From an uncultured Prevotella sp. (lineage in GTDB: Bacteria > Bacteroidota > Bacteroidia > Bacteroidales > Bacteroidaceae): 32,661 bases of DNA. The notes beneath the pieces were generated by a model. The model saw only the letters and a program-made list of their open reading frames with translations, was not told the DNA's origin and ran no database searches. The number at the start of each line of letters is the position of its first letter. Within the stretch, counting starts at the first letter, position 1. The position numbers and the translations under genes were made by a program. This document shows, piece after piece, positions 14,475-21,706 of the stretch. The stretch covers positions 1 to 32,661 of the forward strand of contig USEC01000022.1 in the NCBI GenBank assembly GCA_900553595.1, written 5' to 3'.

Positions 14475-16367
14475 ATGAAGAAATGGACTATCGACGACTC
14501 GCGAGAACTTTACAACATAAGCGGTTGGGGCACTTCCTACTTCGGTGTGAACGAGGAAGGCAACATTTATGTCACTCCCTGCAAGGACGAAGCACAGATA
14601 GACTTGCGTGAAGTGATGGACGAACTCGCCCTGCGCGATGTCACTCCACCCGTACTGCTACGTTTCCCCGACATCCTCGACAACCGTATCGAGAAGACAT
14701 CAAGCTGCTTCAGAAAGGCGGCAGACGAATATGAATACAAAGGCGAGAACTTCATCGTCTATCCCATCAAGGTGAATCAGATGCAACCCGTGGTGGAAGA
14801 AATCATATCGCACGGACGAAAATTCAACCTCGGACTCGAATGCGGCTCCAAACCGGAGCTTCATGCCGTCATAGCCGTACAGTGCCAGAGCGACTCCATC
14901 ATCGTCTGCAACGGCTATAAGGACCAGAGTTACATAGAACTCGCGCTCCTGGCGCAGAAGATGGGCAAACGCATATTCATCGTAGTGGAGAAGATGAACG
15001 AGATAAACCTCATCGCAACGGCAGCCAAAAAGCTGGGCGTCAAGCCCAACATCGGAATACGCATAAAGCTGGCTTCAAGCGGATCAGGCAAATGGCAGGA
15101 AAGCGGAGGCGACGCATCGAAGTTCGGACTGACAGCGAGCGAACTCCTCCACGCCCTCGAAATACTCGACGAAAAGGGTCTGCACGACTGCGTAAGGCTC
15201 ATCCATTTCCACATAGGCTCGCAGATAACAAAGATACGACGCATACAGACCGCACTCCGCGAGGCAGCAAACTTCTACATACAGCTCCACAAAATGGGCT
15301 ACAACATCGACTTCGTGGACTGCGGAGGCGGGCTCGGAGTGGACTACGACGGCACACGCTCATCATCAAGCGAAAGCTCCGTGAACTACTCCATCCAGGA
15401 ATATGTGAACGACTGCGTCTATACATTCGTCGATGCCGCCAACAAGAACGACATTGCACACCCCAACCTCATCACCGAAAGCGGACGCTCACTGTCAGCC
15501 CACCACTCCGTACTCGTAATAGATGTGCTCGAAACAACATCGCTGCCCGAAATGCGGGAAGACTTCGAACCGGCAGAAAGCGACCACCAACTCGTGAAAG
15601 ACCTCTACGAAATATGGGACAACCTCAATCCCCGCACGATGCTTGAGGACTGGCACGACGCCGAGCAAATACGCGAAGAAGCACTCGACCTCTTCTCCCA
15701 TGGCATCGTAGGACTGCGCACAAGAGCCGAGATAGAGAGCATGTACTGGAGCGTTTGCCGCGAAGTGAACAACATGGCGAAGTCAATGAAGCACACGCCC
15801 GAAGAGCTGCGCGGACTCGAAAAGCTGCTCGCCGACAAGTACTTCTGCAACTTCTCCCTCTTCCAGTCGCTCCCCGACGCATGGGCAATCGACCAGCTCT
15901 TCCCCATCGTCCCCATACAGCGGCTCGACGAACGACCCACACGCAACGCCACACTACAGGACATCACCTGCGACAGCGACGGCAAGATAACCAACTTCGT
16001 CACCAACCGCAGCGCCTCACATGTGCTCCCCGTACACGCGATAAAGAAGAACGAGGACTACTATCTGGGCGTGTTCCTCGTGGGAGCCTACCAGGAAATA
16101 CTCGGCGACATGCACAACCTCTTCGGCGACACCAACGCCGTGCACATATCAATAAAGGACGGACACTACAACATCGACCAGATATTCGACGGCGAAACCG
16201 TAGAGGAAGTGCTCGACTATGTGCAGTACAACCCCAAGAAACTCGTGAGACAACTCGAGATATGGGTGACAAAGAGCGTCAAGGCAGGCAAGATCTCGCT
16301 CGAAGAAGGCAAGGAGTTCCTGAGCAACTACCGCTCCGGACTCTACGGATACACATATTTGGAATAA
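14475..16367 (+). CDS. speA: Biosynthetic arginine decarboxylase
   Basis: The 630-residue, PLP-dependent enzyme converts arginine to agmatine, the first step of polyamine synthesis by the agmatine route. The fold-type III barrel holds the PLP lysine in YPIKVNQ (Lys99). LGLECGSKPEL near 118, RLIHFHIGSQ near 240 and DCGGGLGVDYDG near 283 fit the phosphate- and substrate-binding loops. ITESGRSLSAHHSVL near 335 is also typical. The length agrees with SpeA. A 142-base gap separates it from aroK, with no clear TAnnTTTG; a tiny open frame there (MKRLSIP at 14424) is probably chance. A strong terminator follows. Other agmatine-pathway genes are not in the window. Confidence 0.95.
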   Translation: MKKWTIDDSRELYNISGWGTSYFGVNEEGNIYVTPCKDEAQIDLREVMDELALRDVTPPVLLRFPDILDNRIEKTSSCFRKAADEYEYKGENFIVYPIKVNQMQPVVEEIISHGRKFNLGLECGSKPELHAVIAVQCQSDSIIVCNGYKDQSYIELALLAQKMGKRIFIVVEKMNEINLIATAAKKLGVKPNIGIRIKLASSGSGKWQESGGDASKFGLTASELLHALEILDEKGLHDCVRLIHFHIGSQITKIRRIQTALREAANFYIQLHKMGYNIDFVDCGGGLGVDYDGTRSSSSESSVNYSIQEYVNDCVYTFVDAANKNDIAHPNLITESGRSLSAHHSVLVIDVLETTSLPEMREDFEPAESDHQLVKDLYEIWDNLNPRTMLEDWHDAEQIREEALDLFSHGIVGLRTRAEIESMYWSVCREVNNMAKSMKHTPEELRGLEKLLADKYFCNFSLFQSLPDAWAIDQLFPIVPIQRLDERPTRNATLQDITCDSDGKITNFVTNRSASHVLPVHAIKKNEDYYLGVFLVGAYQEILGDMHNLFGDTNAVHISIKDGHYNIDQIFDGETVEEVLDYVQYNPKKLVRQLEIWVTKSVKAGKISLEEGKEFLSNYRSGLYGYTYLE

Positions 16368-16377
16368 ACACCGACAC

Positions 16378-16448
16378 AAGGAGTCAGGAAGAACCGCATC
16401 ATGAGAGGCAACACTCATGAAACAGTTTCTTCCCGACTCCTTTTTTTT
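16378..16448 (+). terminator. Strong intrinsic terminator after speA
   Basis: AAGGAGTCAGGAAGAA at 16378-16393 pairs with TTCTTCCCGACTCCTT at 16427-16442 with a single mismatch. A nested stem (CATGAG/CTCATG) lies inside the loop, and eight T residues follow the outer stem. It begins 11 bases after the speA stop. Confidence 0.9.
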
Positions 16449-16521
16449 GTTAATAGATATTAAACATCCACCCGTATTGTAACAAAACCCGTTCACAACC
16501 GTCGTCATAACAGAGAGCAAC

Positions 16522-17034
16522 ATGAAAGAAGTGAGTTTCCGCAACGATATACTGCCCTTAAAGGACATACTTTATAGGCTTGCGCTCCGCATCACGCTCA
16601 ACAGAGCCGAAGCAGAGGACATCGTGCAGGACACGCTCATAAAGGTCTGGAACCGCCGCGACGACTGGGCGCAGATGGACAACATCGAAGCCTACAGCAT
16701 GACAGTGTGCCGAAACCTCGCGCTCGACCGCATCGAACGCGCCGACAACCGCACCGCCTCGCTCGACGACAACGGCACGGAACGCCCCGACACAGCCTCA
16801 AGCCCGCTCGAACGCACAGCGCAGCTCGACCGCATCGAGATAGTGCGCAGCCTCATCGACAGCCTGCCGGAGAAGCAACGCAGCTGCATACAGCTCCGCG
16901 ACTTCGAAGGACGCACCTACAAGGAGATAGCCCGTGTGCTCGACATCAGCGAGGAACAGGTAAAAGTGAACATCTTCCGGGCACGGCAGACCATCAAGTT
17001 CAAATTTCAGCAATACGACAACTATGGATTATAA
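16522..17034 (+). CDS. ECF-type RNA polymerase sigma factor
   Basis: The 170-residue protein has sigma region 2 at about 10-75 (AEAEDIVQDTLIKVWNRR, which contacts core polymerase and the -10 element) and region 4 at about 110-160 (LPEKQRSCIQLRDFEGRTYKEIA, then a helix-turn-helix with SEEQVKVNIFRAR). Regions 1 and 3 are missing, as usual for ECF sigma factors. Its stop overlaps the start of the next gene by 11 bases, and that gene encodes a single-pass membrane protein, so a sigma/anti-sigma pair is likely. No SusC/D-type transport genes are adjacent, so it may control genes elsewhere, perhaps an envelope response. No TAnnTTTG promoter is evident upstream. Confidence 0.88.
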   Translation: MKEVSFRNDILPLKDILYRLALRITLNRAEAEDIVQDTLIKVWNRRDDWAQMDNIEAYSMTVCRNLALDRIERADNRTASLDDNGTERPDTASSPLERTAQLDRIEIVRSLIDSLPEKQRSCIQLRDFEGRTYKEIARVLDISEEQVKVNIFRARQTIKFKFQQYDNYGL

Positions 17035-17503
17035 ATACATCAACCAACTTCTGGAACGCTACTGGCGCTGCGAGACCACCCTCGAGGAAGAGCAGATACT
17101 CCGCTCCTTCTTCAGCCAGACAGACGTGCCCAAAGACCTGCGCAAGTACCGCACGCTGTTCCTCTACGAGCAGACGCAGCCCAAGACCTGCCGTCTCGGC
17201 GAGGACTTCGACGAGCGCATGATGTCGCTTATAGCCGAGCCAACCAAGGTGAAAGCCCGCCGCATCACCATGCGCGAGCGTCTCGCACCGCTCTACAAGG
17301 CCGCCGCAGTGGTGGCAATAGTGCTCACACTGAGCAATGCGGCACAGTTCTCGTTCCGCAACGACAACTATACCGATGTGCAAAGCCCGGCGCACACAAG
17401 CAAAGGGGCGTCGGTAGCCCTCAACGATTCGGCAAGCATCGACACTCTCAAGCAGAGCAACCTCGATGCCACGCAGCCCGCAATCGTCCCGATAATGAAA
17501 TAA
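17024..17503 (+). CDS. Probable membrane anti-sigma factor
   Basis: The 159-residue protein has no signal peptide. Its N-terminal part (INQLLERYWRCETTLEEEQILRSFF) resembles the cytoplasmic helical segment of Bacteroidetes proteins encoded beside ECF sigma factors. One hydrophobic segment at about 90-110 (LAPLYKAAAVVAIVLTLSNA) would cross the inner membrane, leaving a 50-residue Ser/Asn/Thr-rich periplasmic tail. It overlaps the sigma gene by 11 bases. The inferred role is to hold the sigma factor inactive until a signal releases it. No zinc-binding ZAS motif (HxxxCxxC) is seen, so it would not be a classic zinc anti-sigma factor. Confidence 0.7.
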   Translation: MDYKYINQLLERYWRCETTLEEEQILRSFFSQTDVPKDLRKYRTLFLYEQTQPKTCRLGEDFDERMMSLIAEPTKVKARRITMRERLAPLYKAAAVVAIVLTLSNAAQFSFRNDNYTDVQSPAHTSKGASVALNDSASIDTLKQSNLDATQPAIVPIMK

Positions 17504-17592
17504 CAAGACAATTTCTATGCTTTCTCTATAAAAATCATGTTTAGTAAAACACCATTGGAGCAAAGCCTGAAACACCGCCAAGACACAGGCAG

Positions 17593-17676
17593 ATGAATGC
17601 AAGGCAGTCTCCAAAGAGACAGAACGACAAGAAACTGGGAAGTTTCAAGTTCTATCAAAATTTCATAACATACTAA
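17593..17676 (+). CDS. Candidate 27-residue small protein
   Basis: An ATG-initiated frame encodes a basic N-terminus (MNARQSPKRQNDKKLG) and an aromatic end (SFKFYQNFITY), stopping 7 bases before a strong terminator stem. It lies in the roughly 180-base stretch between the anti-sigma stop and the terminator, where a 3' UTR or small RNA is the alternative. There is no clear ribosome site. Only conservation could confirm it. Confidence 0.3.
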   Translation: MNARQSPKRQNDKKLGSFKFYQNFITY

Positions 17677-17683
17677 GGTAACC

Positions 17684-17721
17684 GGCCGCTGACTCCTGAA
17701 TGGGAGACAGCGGCCTTTTTT
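17684..17721 (+). terminator. Strong intrinsic terminator of the sigma/anti-sigma operon
   Basis: GGCCGCTG at 17684-17691 pairs with CAGCGGCC at 17708-17715, with an inner CTCC/GGAG pair, followed by six T residues. It ends the transcript about 180 bases past the anti-sigma stop. Confidence 0.92.
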
Positions 17722-17757
17722 ATTATTGTGCGCAAATAGAAATTACGAAATACGAAT

Positions 17758-17886
17758 TAGGAGGTCGAGCGTCCCGCTCGACAACACAACCCAGACAATT
17801 TACAATTCTTGCAAAGCAAGAGGCAAAGTCGAGCGCATAAGGAGGCGGGTTGCGCAGTGTTGTCGAGCGGAACGCTCGACCTCCTA
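17758..17886. repeat. MITE-like inverted-repeat element, copy 1
   Basis: The 129-bp element starts TAGGAGGTCGAGCG and ends CGCTCGACCTCCTA. The ends of about 30 bp are inverted copies, each a hairpin in itself: 17764-17782 (TCC loop) and 17862-17880 (GAA loop). The inner part carries CCCAGACAATT, a TTGCAAAGCAAG palindrome and GAGCGCATAA. A second copy with the same order of parts is at 32408-32541. No reading frame for a transposase is inside. Confidence 0.88.
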
Positions 17887-18001
17887 TCGTTGCCAATTCT
17901 TCATTATAGTCCTCTTTCCCTTCAAAATAGCTTGCATTTTAAAAGTTTTTATGTACTTTTCCGAATAATAACACAATATTAACCATTAAAACAAATATTA
18001 T

Positions 18002-19030
18002 ATGAACACAAGACTATTATCTCCGTTGGTTACTCGTTTTTTGTTAGTAATTATGTTATGTTTGCCCGTATGGGGCAACCAAGTCTCGGCTCAAACGCCG
18101 GAGTCGTATGCAGTGTTGGACGAAGCCACCGGCACACTAACCTTCAGACACGATGCTAAAAAACCGGCAGGGGCATATCCGCTGAATAGCCCCGAAGAAC
18201 GACCGGGTTGGTTTGTGGAAGGCGAGAATCATGTAAACAAAAATCGCATTGAGAAAGTAGTGTTCGATGCTTCTTTTGCCGCCGCACGCCCGACAAGTTG
18301 CTTTTGTTGGTTCGCGGGATGTATGGAATTAAAAACCATTGAGGGCATTGAATATCTGAATACAGAAAATGTGACAGACCTGAGTTTGATGTTTTTTTTA
18401 TGTTATAGCCTTACCAAACTCGATGTCTCTAACTTCGACACGCAGAAGGTGGCGGGCATGGATTTCATGTTCGCTGGCTGTAGCAATCTCACCACGCTTG
18501 ATATCTCTAACTTCAATACAAAGAAAGTGACAACCATGCTTTCGATGTTTACGGCTTGTTATAGCCTCACCACACTCAATTTCTCTAACTTCGATACAAA
18601 GAATGTGAAAAACATGAGTGGCATGTTCTCTAGCTGTAGCAATCTCACCACGCTTGATGTCTCTAATTTCAATACAAAGAAAGTGACAGCCATGAGTGGC
18701 ATGTTCTCTGGCTGTAGCAATCTCACCACAATTTATGTCAGCGATAAATTCGTGACAACGGCGTGTGAGGACGGCGACGGCATGTTTAGACATTGCGAAA
18801 AACTTGTGGGTGCCGTGCCTTTCGACGGAAGCAAGACAGGCATGGAAATGGCTAACTGCATCACCGGATACTTCACCGACATAAAAACCACCGGAATAAA
18901 TGCAACTCCTATTTCAGACAATATCGCAGCGAAGTATTACGATGTGCTGGGTCGCCGTATGAATGCACCGCAAAAGGGAATAAACATCGTGAAACGCGGT
19001 GGCAGAACAATGAAAGTGCTTGTGAAGTAA
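18002..19030 (+). CDS. BspA-like (DUF285) leucine-rich repeat surface protein
   Basis: The 342-residue secreted protein has a signal peptide ending near QVSAQ (residue 31). Residues about 110-265 form at least five 26-residue repeats of the BspA/DUF285 type, with the pattern LTTLDVSNFNTKKVT..M..MF..C. Such repeats build curved LRR surfaces and in oral Bacteroidales mediate binding to host proteins or other bacteria; here adhesion is inference. The C-terminal 40 residues (KYYDVLGRRMN, then GINIVKRGGRTMKVLVK) form the Prevotella-type end domain that may direct surface export. The gene is visibly more AT-rich than its neighbours, and the repeats are so alike in DNA that unit number may vary between strains. 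No good TAnnTTTG is seen; TACTTTTC at 17952-17959 is the nearest match. Confidence 0.88.
   Translation: MNTRLLSPLVTRFLLVIMLCLPVWGNQVSAQTPESYAVLDEATGTLTFRHDAKKPAGAYPLNSPEERPGWFVEGENHVNKNRIEKVVFDASFAAARPTSCFCWFAGCMELKTIEGIEYLNTENVTDLSLMFFLCYSLTKLDVSNFDTQKVAGMDFMFAGCSNLTTLDISNFNTKKVTTMLSMFTACYSLTTLNFSNFDTKNVKNMSGMFSSCSNLTTLDVSNFNTKKVTAMSGMFSGCSNLTTIYVSDKFVTTACEDGDGMFRHCEKLVGAVPFDGSKTGMEMANCITGYFTDIKTTGINATPISDNIAAKYYDVLGRRMNAPQKGINIVKRGGRTMKVLVK
18410..18799 (+). repeat. 78-bp coding repeats within the BspA-like gene
   Basis: Repeat starts at 18410, 18488, 18566, 18644 and 18722 are spaced exactly 78 bp. Units 2-4 share long identical runs around CTCACCAC, TCTAACTTC and AATACAAAGAA. The period equals 26 codons, so gain or loss of a unit keeps the frame. 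The last unit diverges after its first third. Confidence 0.85.
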
Positions 19031-19041
19031 TTTCTATATCC

Positions 19042-19070
19042 GTGTTGTCGAGCGCTTCGCTCGGCAACAC
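19042..19070. terminator. Hairpin just after the BspA-like gene (GTCGAGCG family)
   Basis: GTGTTGTCGAGCG pairs with CGCTCGGCAACAC around a CTT loop, with one G-T pair, giving a 13-bp stem 11 bases after the stop codon. There is no T-run, so it would be a stabilising or Rho-assisted end rather than a classic terminator. The sequence joins the two outer parts of the MITE-like element back to back. Confidence 0.6.
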
Positions 19071-19113
19071 GAAGCAAAACATTAAGCAAACGACTTCGTA
19101 AGTTATAGTTTTT

Positions 19114-19224
19114 GTGCCACGGGTGTGCCGAAGGTACACCTCTATACGTAACCCACTGCAAGCCGTGAAGCGGCGCAGCTGTGGGTGGAACTCTGCGGTG
19201 GCAGCATGTTCCGCGAAGCGGGAC
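19114..19224. repeat. Branched hairpin element with three GAA loops
   Basis: GCCAC at 19116-19120 can close on GTGGC at 19198-19202. Inside are a hairpin at 19122-19140 (GGTGTGCC-GAA-GGTACACC) and a longer one closed by CCCAC/GTGGG (19152-19185) that holds GCCGT-GAA-GCGGC at 19162-19174. A further hairpin, GTTCCGC-GAA-GCGGGAC, follows at 19208-19224. No open frame of note crosses it. It could be a structured RNA or a mobile folded element. I see no second copy in this window. Confidence 0.55.
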
Positions 19225-19354
19225 TTATACATCCTGCTAACAACTAATAGCATACATTATGAATTATGAATTCTTAATTATGAATTAGCAATCGTCTCGC
19301 TCGACAACACTGCGTAAAAACAGAAGTTGTGATAATATAAAAAAGGTGCTGTTG

Positions 19355-19386
19355 CTTGCATTTGGTAGCGGAATTTTGTAACTTTG
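19355..19386 (+). promoter_or_regulatory. Bacteroidetes promoter upstream of dgt
   Basis: CTTG at 19355-19358 and TAACTTTG at 19379-19386 are 20 bases apart. The -7 box is followed by the same GCATAAGATAGGC string as the promoter at 2859. A second TAnnTTTG (TATCTTTG, 19445-19452) lies 66 bases downstream, so two start sites are possible for dgt. Confidence 0.55.
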
Positions 19387-19469
19387 CATAAGATAGGCTG
19401 CATTCGGCAATTTGAAAGTAAACTTTCATTGCACTCATTTGCACTATCTTTGCAATCAGCAGCACTGTG

Positions 19470-19607
19470 ATGGGTGCAGGATGTGTCAAAAGGTTTGACT
19501 CCACTTTACTCCCTTTCGACATAGCGTGCTTACCTTTTCGCTTGTCTGCTCGTTTACAGAAAGCATGTCGGAGATATGCGAAACTTTTAGATAAATATCT
19601 GATATGA
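19470..19607 (+). CDS. Candidate 45-residue leader ORF overlapping the dgt start
   Basis: An ATG frame just after the second promoter-like site encodes a basic, cysteine-containing peptide (starting MGAGCVKRFDS) and ends in a TGA that overlaps the dgt ATG as ATGA. The overlap would allow coupled translation. There is no ribosome site and no recognisable family; the sequence around it looks like a dispersed promoter-bearing repeat, so a chance frame is quite possible. Confidence 0.25.
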   Translation: MGAGCVKRFDSTLLPFDIACLPFRLSARLQKACRRYAKLLDKYLI

Positions 19608-20941
19608 ACTGGCAGCAACTCATTTCCAACAAACGCCTTGGGCAGGAACTACGCCATGCCGAACGCCACGACGACCGCTCGGAATTCAAACGCGACTACG
19701 ACCGCCTCATCTTCTCTGCCCCATTCCGGCGCTTGCAGAACAAGACGCAGGTGTTTCCCTTGCCGGGAAGCATCTTCGTGCACAACCGTCTGACGCACTC
19801 CCTTGAGGTGGCAAGCGTGGGCATGTCGCTCGGCAATGATGTGGCACGGGTGCTGATGGAGTCGCATCCGGAACTGCGGGGGACGCTCTTCGAGGAGATA
19901 GGAATCATTGTCAGTGCCGCCTGTCTGGCTCATGATATGGGCAATCCGCCGTTCGGACATTCCGGAGAGAAAGCCATTCAGGCGTTCTTCAAAGAGGGAA
20001 AGGGGCAGCAACTGAGGCAGCTTGTGCGCCCGGAATTCTGGGAAGACCTCGTGCGTTTCGAGGGAAACGCCAACGCCTTCCGCCTTCTCACACACCGTTT
20101 CCACGGTCGGCGTGAGGGCGGATTCGTCATGACCTACACCACACTCGCCTCCATCGTGAAGTATCCGCACTCCTCGCGGTGTGCCGGCACGAAGGGAAAG
20201 TTCGGATTCTTCTGCACCGAAGAACCCTACTATCGCCGCATTGCCGACGAACTGGGACTCGTGCGGAAGTCGGCGCCGGACGCTCCGGCGGAGTATGCAC
20301 GCCATCCGCTGGTGTATCTCGTTGAGGCTGCCGACGACATCTGCTACGAAATAATGGACATCGAGGACGCCCACAAGCTGCGCATACTCTCGTTTGAGGA
20401 GACATCCGACCTTCTCCTCGGTTTCTTCGACGACGGCACACGGCGGAAGATACAGCAGCGCATCGTCGATGAAGGCATAACCGACAACAACGAGAAGGTG
20501 GTGTATATGCGTGCATGTGCCATAGGTCTGCTCGAAGCGGAGTGCGCACGCACCTTTGTGAAGCATGAGCAGGAGATACTCGAAGGCACGTTGAAGGGCT
20601 GTCTGATGGACAACGCCCAGGCATCGATAGCCGAAGCCTACCGCCGCTGTACGGAGGTGAGCTTCTGGAAGATATACAACAGCAAGCCGGTGCTCGATGT
20701 GGAGCTGAGCGGTTACAAGATAATGGAGACGCTCATGGAGGCGCTCATTGAGGCGGCGGTGAGTCCGGAGAAGTACCACTCGGAGCAGCTGCGCAAGCGT
20801 TTCAGCAGTCAGTACGACATCAACAGCGACGATTTCGAGACACGGGTCATGGCGGTCATCGACTTCATAAGCGGTATGACCGACATCTTCGCACTCGACA
20901 TCTACCAGAAAATCAACGGCATCTCACTGCCGATAGTGTGA
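19604..20941 (+). CDS. dgt: Deoxyguanosinetriphosphate triphosphohydrolase (dGTPase, HD family)
   Basis: The 445-residue HD-domain enzyme hydrolyses dGTP, or dNTPs more broadly, to the nucleoside and triphosphate and so adjusts the dNTP pool. FSAPFRRLQNKTQVFP at about 37-52 and HNRLTHSLEV at 60-69 are diagnostic, with His65. The HD pair is His110-Asp111 in CLAHDMGNPPFGHSGE, and a later Asp in EAADDICYEIMDIEDA (near 240) completes the metal site. The length is close to that of type 2 dGTPases. It is followed on the same strand by dut, another dNTP-pool enzyme, after a repeat-containing gap. Confidence 0.93.
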   Translation: MNWQQLISNKRLGQELRHAERHDDRSEFKRDYDRLIFSAPFRRLQNKTQVFPLPGSIFVHNRLTHSLEVASVGMSLGNDVARVLMESHPELRGTLFEEIGIIVSAACLAHDMGNPPFGHSGEKAIQAFFKEGKGQQLRQLVRPEFWEDLVRFEGNANAFRLLTHRFHGRREGGFVMTYTTLASIVKYPHSSRCAGTKGKFGFFCTEEPYYRRIADELGLVRKSAPDAPAEYARHPLVYLVEAADDICYEIMDIEDAHKLRILSFEETSDLLLGFFDDGTRRKIQQRIVDEGITDNNEKVVYMRACAIGLLEAECARTFVKHEQEILEGTLKGCLMDNAQASIAEAYRRCTEVSFWKIYNSKPVLDVELSGYKIMETLMEALIEAAVSPEKYHSEQLRKRFSSQYDINSDDFETRVMAVIDFISGMTDIFALDIYQKINGISLPIV

Positions 20942-20958
20942 TTCCAGACGGGGAAGGA

Positions 20959-20974
20959 TAGGAGGTCGGGCGTC
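20959..20974 (+). repeat. Truncated left end of the GTCGAGCG element
   Basis: TAGGAGGTCGGGCGTC matches the first 16 bases of the copy at 32408 and then stops 3 bases before hairpin element copy 3. This suggests insertion of one element into, or deletion next to, the other. Confidence 0.6.
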
Positions 20975-20977
20975 GAA

Positions 20978-21100
20978 GGGAGTTAAACGGAAAATGACGG
21001 GCAATGGTATAACTTGTTGAAGGATAATGCAGATGTCCGTTTTCTTCCGTCCTTTGCCGGCGGATTGGATTCCGATGGTTTCTGCTAACTCCCGTTTTGC
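20978..21100. repeat. Long hairpin element, divergent copy 3
   Basis: It begins GGGAGTTAAACGG and ends TCTGCTAACTCCCGTTTTGC, the same ends as copy 2 (5383-5545), including the rightmost 17 bases almost unchanged. The interior is different and shorter, though AACGGA/TCCGTTTT pairing remains. It lies 36 bases after the dgt stop. Confidence 0.7.
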
Positions 21101-21233
21101 ACCCCGACGCAGATGAAAGTCTTTTTTTACGGAGCACCAATAACTTTATATTGCTGCTGTTTCAATCATTTTGCCAACACACGAAACGAGTGCTAACTAA
21201 TGTGAAAAAGCGCGGAATATGGATATTAATAAG

Positions 21234-21241
21234 TATTTTTG
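21234..21241 (+). promoter_or_regulatory. Bacteroidetes -7 element for the dut operon
   Basis: TATTTTTG matches TAnnTTTG, 27 bases before the dut ATG. No -33 TTTG is visible at the expected distance. Confidence 0.45.
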
Positions 21242-21268
21242 CACTTTGATACAAACGACAACGCACTT

Positions 21269-21706
21269 ATGATAAAAATAAAAGTAGTGAACAAAGGGCG
21301 GCAGCAATTGCCTGCTTATGCCACCAGTCAGAGCGCAGGAATGGACCTTCGCGCCAACATCGACACACCCATCACGCTCCGTCCGATGGAGCGCCGCATC
21401 ATCCCCACGGGACTTTACATAGCTCTTCCGCCGGGATTCGAGGCTCAGGTGCGTCCCCGAAGCGGTCTGGCTCTGAAGCATGGAATCACCGTTCTCAATT
21501 CGCCCGGCACCATTGATGCCGACTATCGCGGCGAGATAGGCGTGCTGCTTGTCAATCTTTCCACCGACGACTTCATCATTACCGAGGGCGAACGCATCGC
21601 GCAGATGGTGATAGCACGCCACGAACAGGGCGAATTTGAGCTTACTGACGAACTCGACGACACCGAGCGTGGAGCCGGAGGCTACGGTCATACGGGCGTA
21701 AAATAA
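21269..21706 (+). CDS. dut: Deoxyuridine 5'-triphosphate nucleotidohydrolase (dUTPase)
   Basis: The 145-residue trimeric enzyme splits dUTP to dUMP and pyrophosphate, keeping uracil out of DNA and feeding thymidylate synthesis. All five motifs are present: SAGMDLRA near 23, RPRSGLALKHGI near 64, LNSPGTIDADYRGEIGV near 77-93, GERIAQMVI near 106, and the flexible C-terminal arm RGAGGYGHTG near 133. The start is the ATG at 21269; an upstream in-frame TTG at 21239 would overlap the promoter. The TAA is followed directly by the next ATG, so it heads an operon of envelope genes. Confidence 0.95.
   Translation: MIKIKVVNKGRQQLPAYATSQSAGMDLRANIDTPITLRPMERRIIPTGLYIALPPGFEAQVRPRSGLALKHGITVLNSPGTIDADYRGEIGVLLVNLSTDDFIITEGERIAQMVIARHEQGEFELTDELDDTERGAGGYGHTGVK

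Larger units (their letters stand above)
19071..19469. other. Gene-poor spacer between the BspA-like gene and dgt
   Basis: Besides the branched element, this 400-base stretch holds AT-rich inverted motifs (GAATTATGAATTCTTAATTATGA near 19260-19285), a degenerate half of the GTCGAGCG family (CTCGCTCGACAACAC near 19296-19310) and two promoter-like sites. I see no convincing gene in it. Confidence 0.6.
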
